Made by a program: the position numbers and the translations under genes. Below are positions 62,955 to 64,000 of a DNA stretch of 64,000 nt, in pieces (the first letter of the stretch is position 1; the number at the start of each line of letters is the position of its first letter). This DNA is from Dimorphilus gyrociliatus (taxonomy: Eukaryota; Annelida; Polychaeta; Dinophilidae). The notes beneath the pieces were generated by a model. It was not told where the DNA came from. It did no database searches and saw nothing but the letters and a program-made list of their open reading frames with translations. The stretch lies in NCBI GenBank assembly GCA_904063045.1, contig CAJFCJ010000019.1, positions 1,565,700 through 1,629,699 on the forward strand, written 5' to 3'.

Positions 62955-64000
62955 TAAGGTAAGTTAGTATACTTTTATTATACATACTGTAAATATTTAT
63001 CTTTATATATTTATACTGTATATGTATATTTTTGTTCCTTTTTGAAAAGAGAAACCTATCGATTTACCGACTTCCTACCCTTTTATTAAGAAGTTTCTGA
63101 TTATTCAATAGATAATTTGATTGATCGAGAATATCTTGTAGAAATGGAAATCATATCAGTTGAAATTTTTTACCGCATCGATATAATGGAAATAGCGATA
63201 GTATAGAGTAAATTTTGTAGTAATTCAACTACGAATTTATTAGATAAACGCAAGTTAAATAGTTTAAGTCCTTACGGTACGAATTCCATTCAGGATCAAC
63301 TCGTAAACTACATAAAACGAAGATTGATAGGAAAATCGAATGAAACCGATAGTATGAATTAAGAGCCGCACGATTAACTCTGTGAGTTTCTTAGTAGTTC
63401 TTCAATTTCCGATAGAAAAAACTTTAACTTTCATCTTTAGACAGTAAAGGGCGCGTGGAAAAAGAGATTTGCGATAATCCCAATCTCTAATCTCTAAGCT
63501 AAATTTATAGATATATATATATATATACAGTCAACATCTTACATTCTATATATAGTAAATATGGATATCCATTATAGCTGTAGTGCATTATTGAATTTTT
63601 TTAACTGATTTTGTTAGGTAATATTCTTTGTATTATTATTACAACTGCCAGTAATCCTTGTAACAATGATACTATTGAACAAATTAACACCTGAGTTCTT
63701 CTGACTCTCGTAAGGATGCTTTTTATAGCTGGATTCCTAAAGTTATGGATGGATTATAGCAAATGCAAATAATTACAAACTTATTAGGTCTACATCCATT
63801 TGATCAGTAAAAGCGTTATCAAAAATTGCGCACGAAAACGATCTATTTGGCCGACATAATATGGGGAAAAGAGCCGTCAGCTTTATTATATGCTGACATA
63901 CAAGCATTTTTACTATTATTGTTTTTGAAAAATTCGCTTTCTTTTCTATGTAATAGAAAGACGTCCCCTTGAATTGTAAAATCAGCGTCAGCCAATAGAC

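Larger units (their letters stand above)
61168..64000. other. AT-rich 2.8-kb terminal intergenic region, many TA tracts
   Basis: No coding sequence is supported. (TA)n tracts lie at about 61410-61427, 61519-61542, 62289-62307, 62705-62720, 62928-62947 and 63510-63527, several abutting TACTGTATA or TACAG. A GGGAGAGAGA minisatellite lies at 61455-61484. The last 800 bases are more complex but without recognised exons. Confidence 0.55.

Overview
The window is nuclear DNA of a compact, AT-rich invertebrate genome. Every gene I can identify is an animal housekeeping or developmental gene (POLR1A, TAF10, HMG-CoA synthase, CCT4, MTA, a B56 PP2A subunit, AIDA, DCAF17, TARBP1). Genes lie on both strands, often 200-800 bp apart. 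Introns are GT-AG and many are only 40-110 bp. A DUR3-type urea/H+ symporter, absent from vertebrates, fits a marine or other lophotrochozoan-like invertebrate such as a small annelid, but I cannot name the species. There are no prokaryotic operons, CRISPR arrays or complete mobile elements.

Left third (1-26 kb): POLR1A (minus, 3' end cut by the window edge) is divergent from DUR3 (plus). GPCPD1 and an NDUFA4-like gene follow on the minus strand. The NDUFA4-like gene is divergent from the long TARBP1 gene (plus). Next comes a 383-aa gene (plus) that reads as the N-terminal helical-repeat part of SMG1 with no kinase region. Positions 25.94-32.16 kb are a gene desert with simple repeats and a few complex, possibly regulatory islands.

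Middle (32-46 kb): an intronless FERRY3 (C12orf4) gene is divergent from TAF10 across an NRF-1-type promoter. HMGCS follows (plus), then METTL25-like (minus). The METTL25-like start codon overlaps the stop codon of a small membrane-protein ORF (TAATG), suggesting one dicistronic transcript, which is itself divergent from CCT4. CCT4, MTA and MEA1 then follow on the plus strand.

Right third (46-64 kb): PPP2R5 (B56), AIDA, a nine-finger C2H2 gene, DCAF17 and a secreted, probably membrane-anchored alpha-carbonic anhydrase, all on the minus strand. The final 2.8 kb is AT-rich non-coding DNA with many (TA)n tracts.

Points most worth a second look: the stand-alone SMG1 N-terminus; the TAATG gene pair; an 11-mer near-palindrome TATACTGTATA scattered through non-coding DNA; promoter-like blocks inside introns of MTA and PPP2R5; and the DUR3 gene with its cysteine-rich loop. 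Gene coordinates span first to last visible coding base including introns. Splice junctions were placed by eye from GT/AG, reading frame and family resemblance; family comparisons are from memory.
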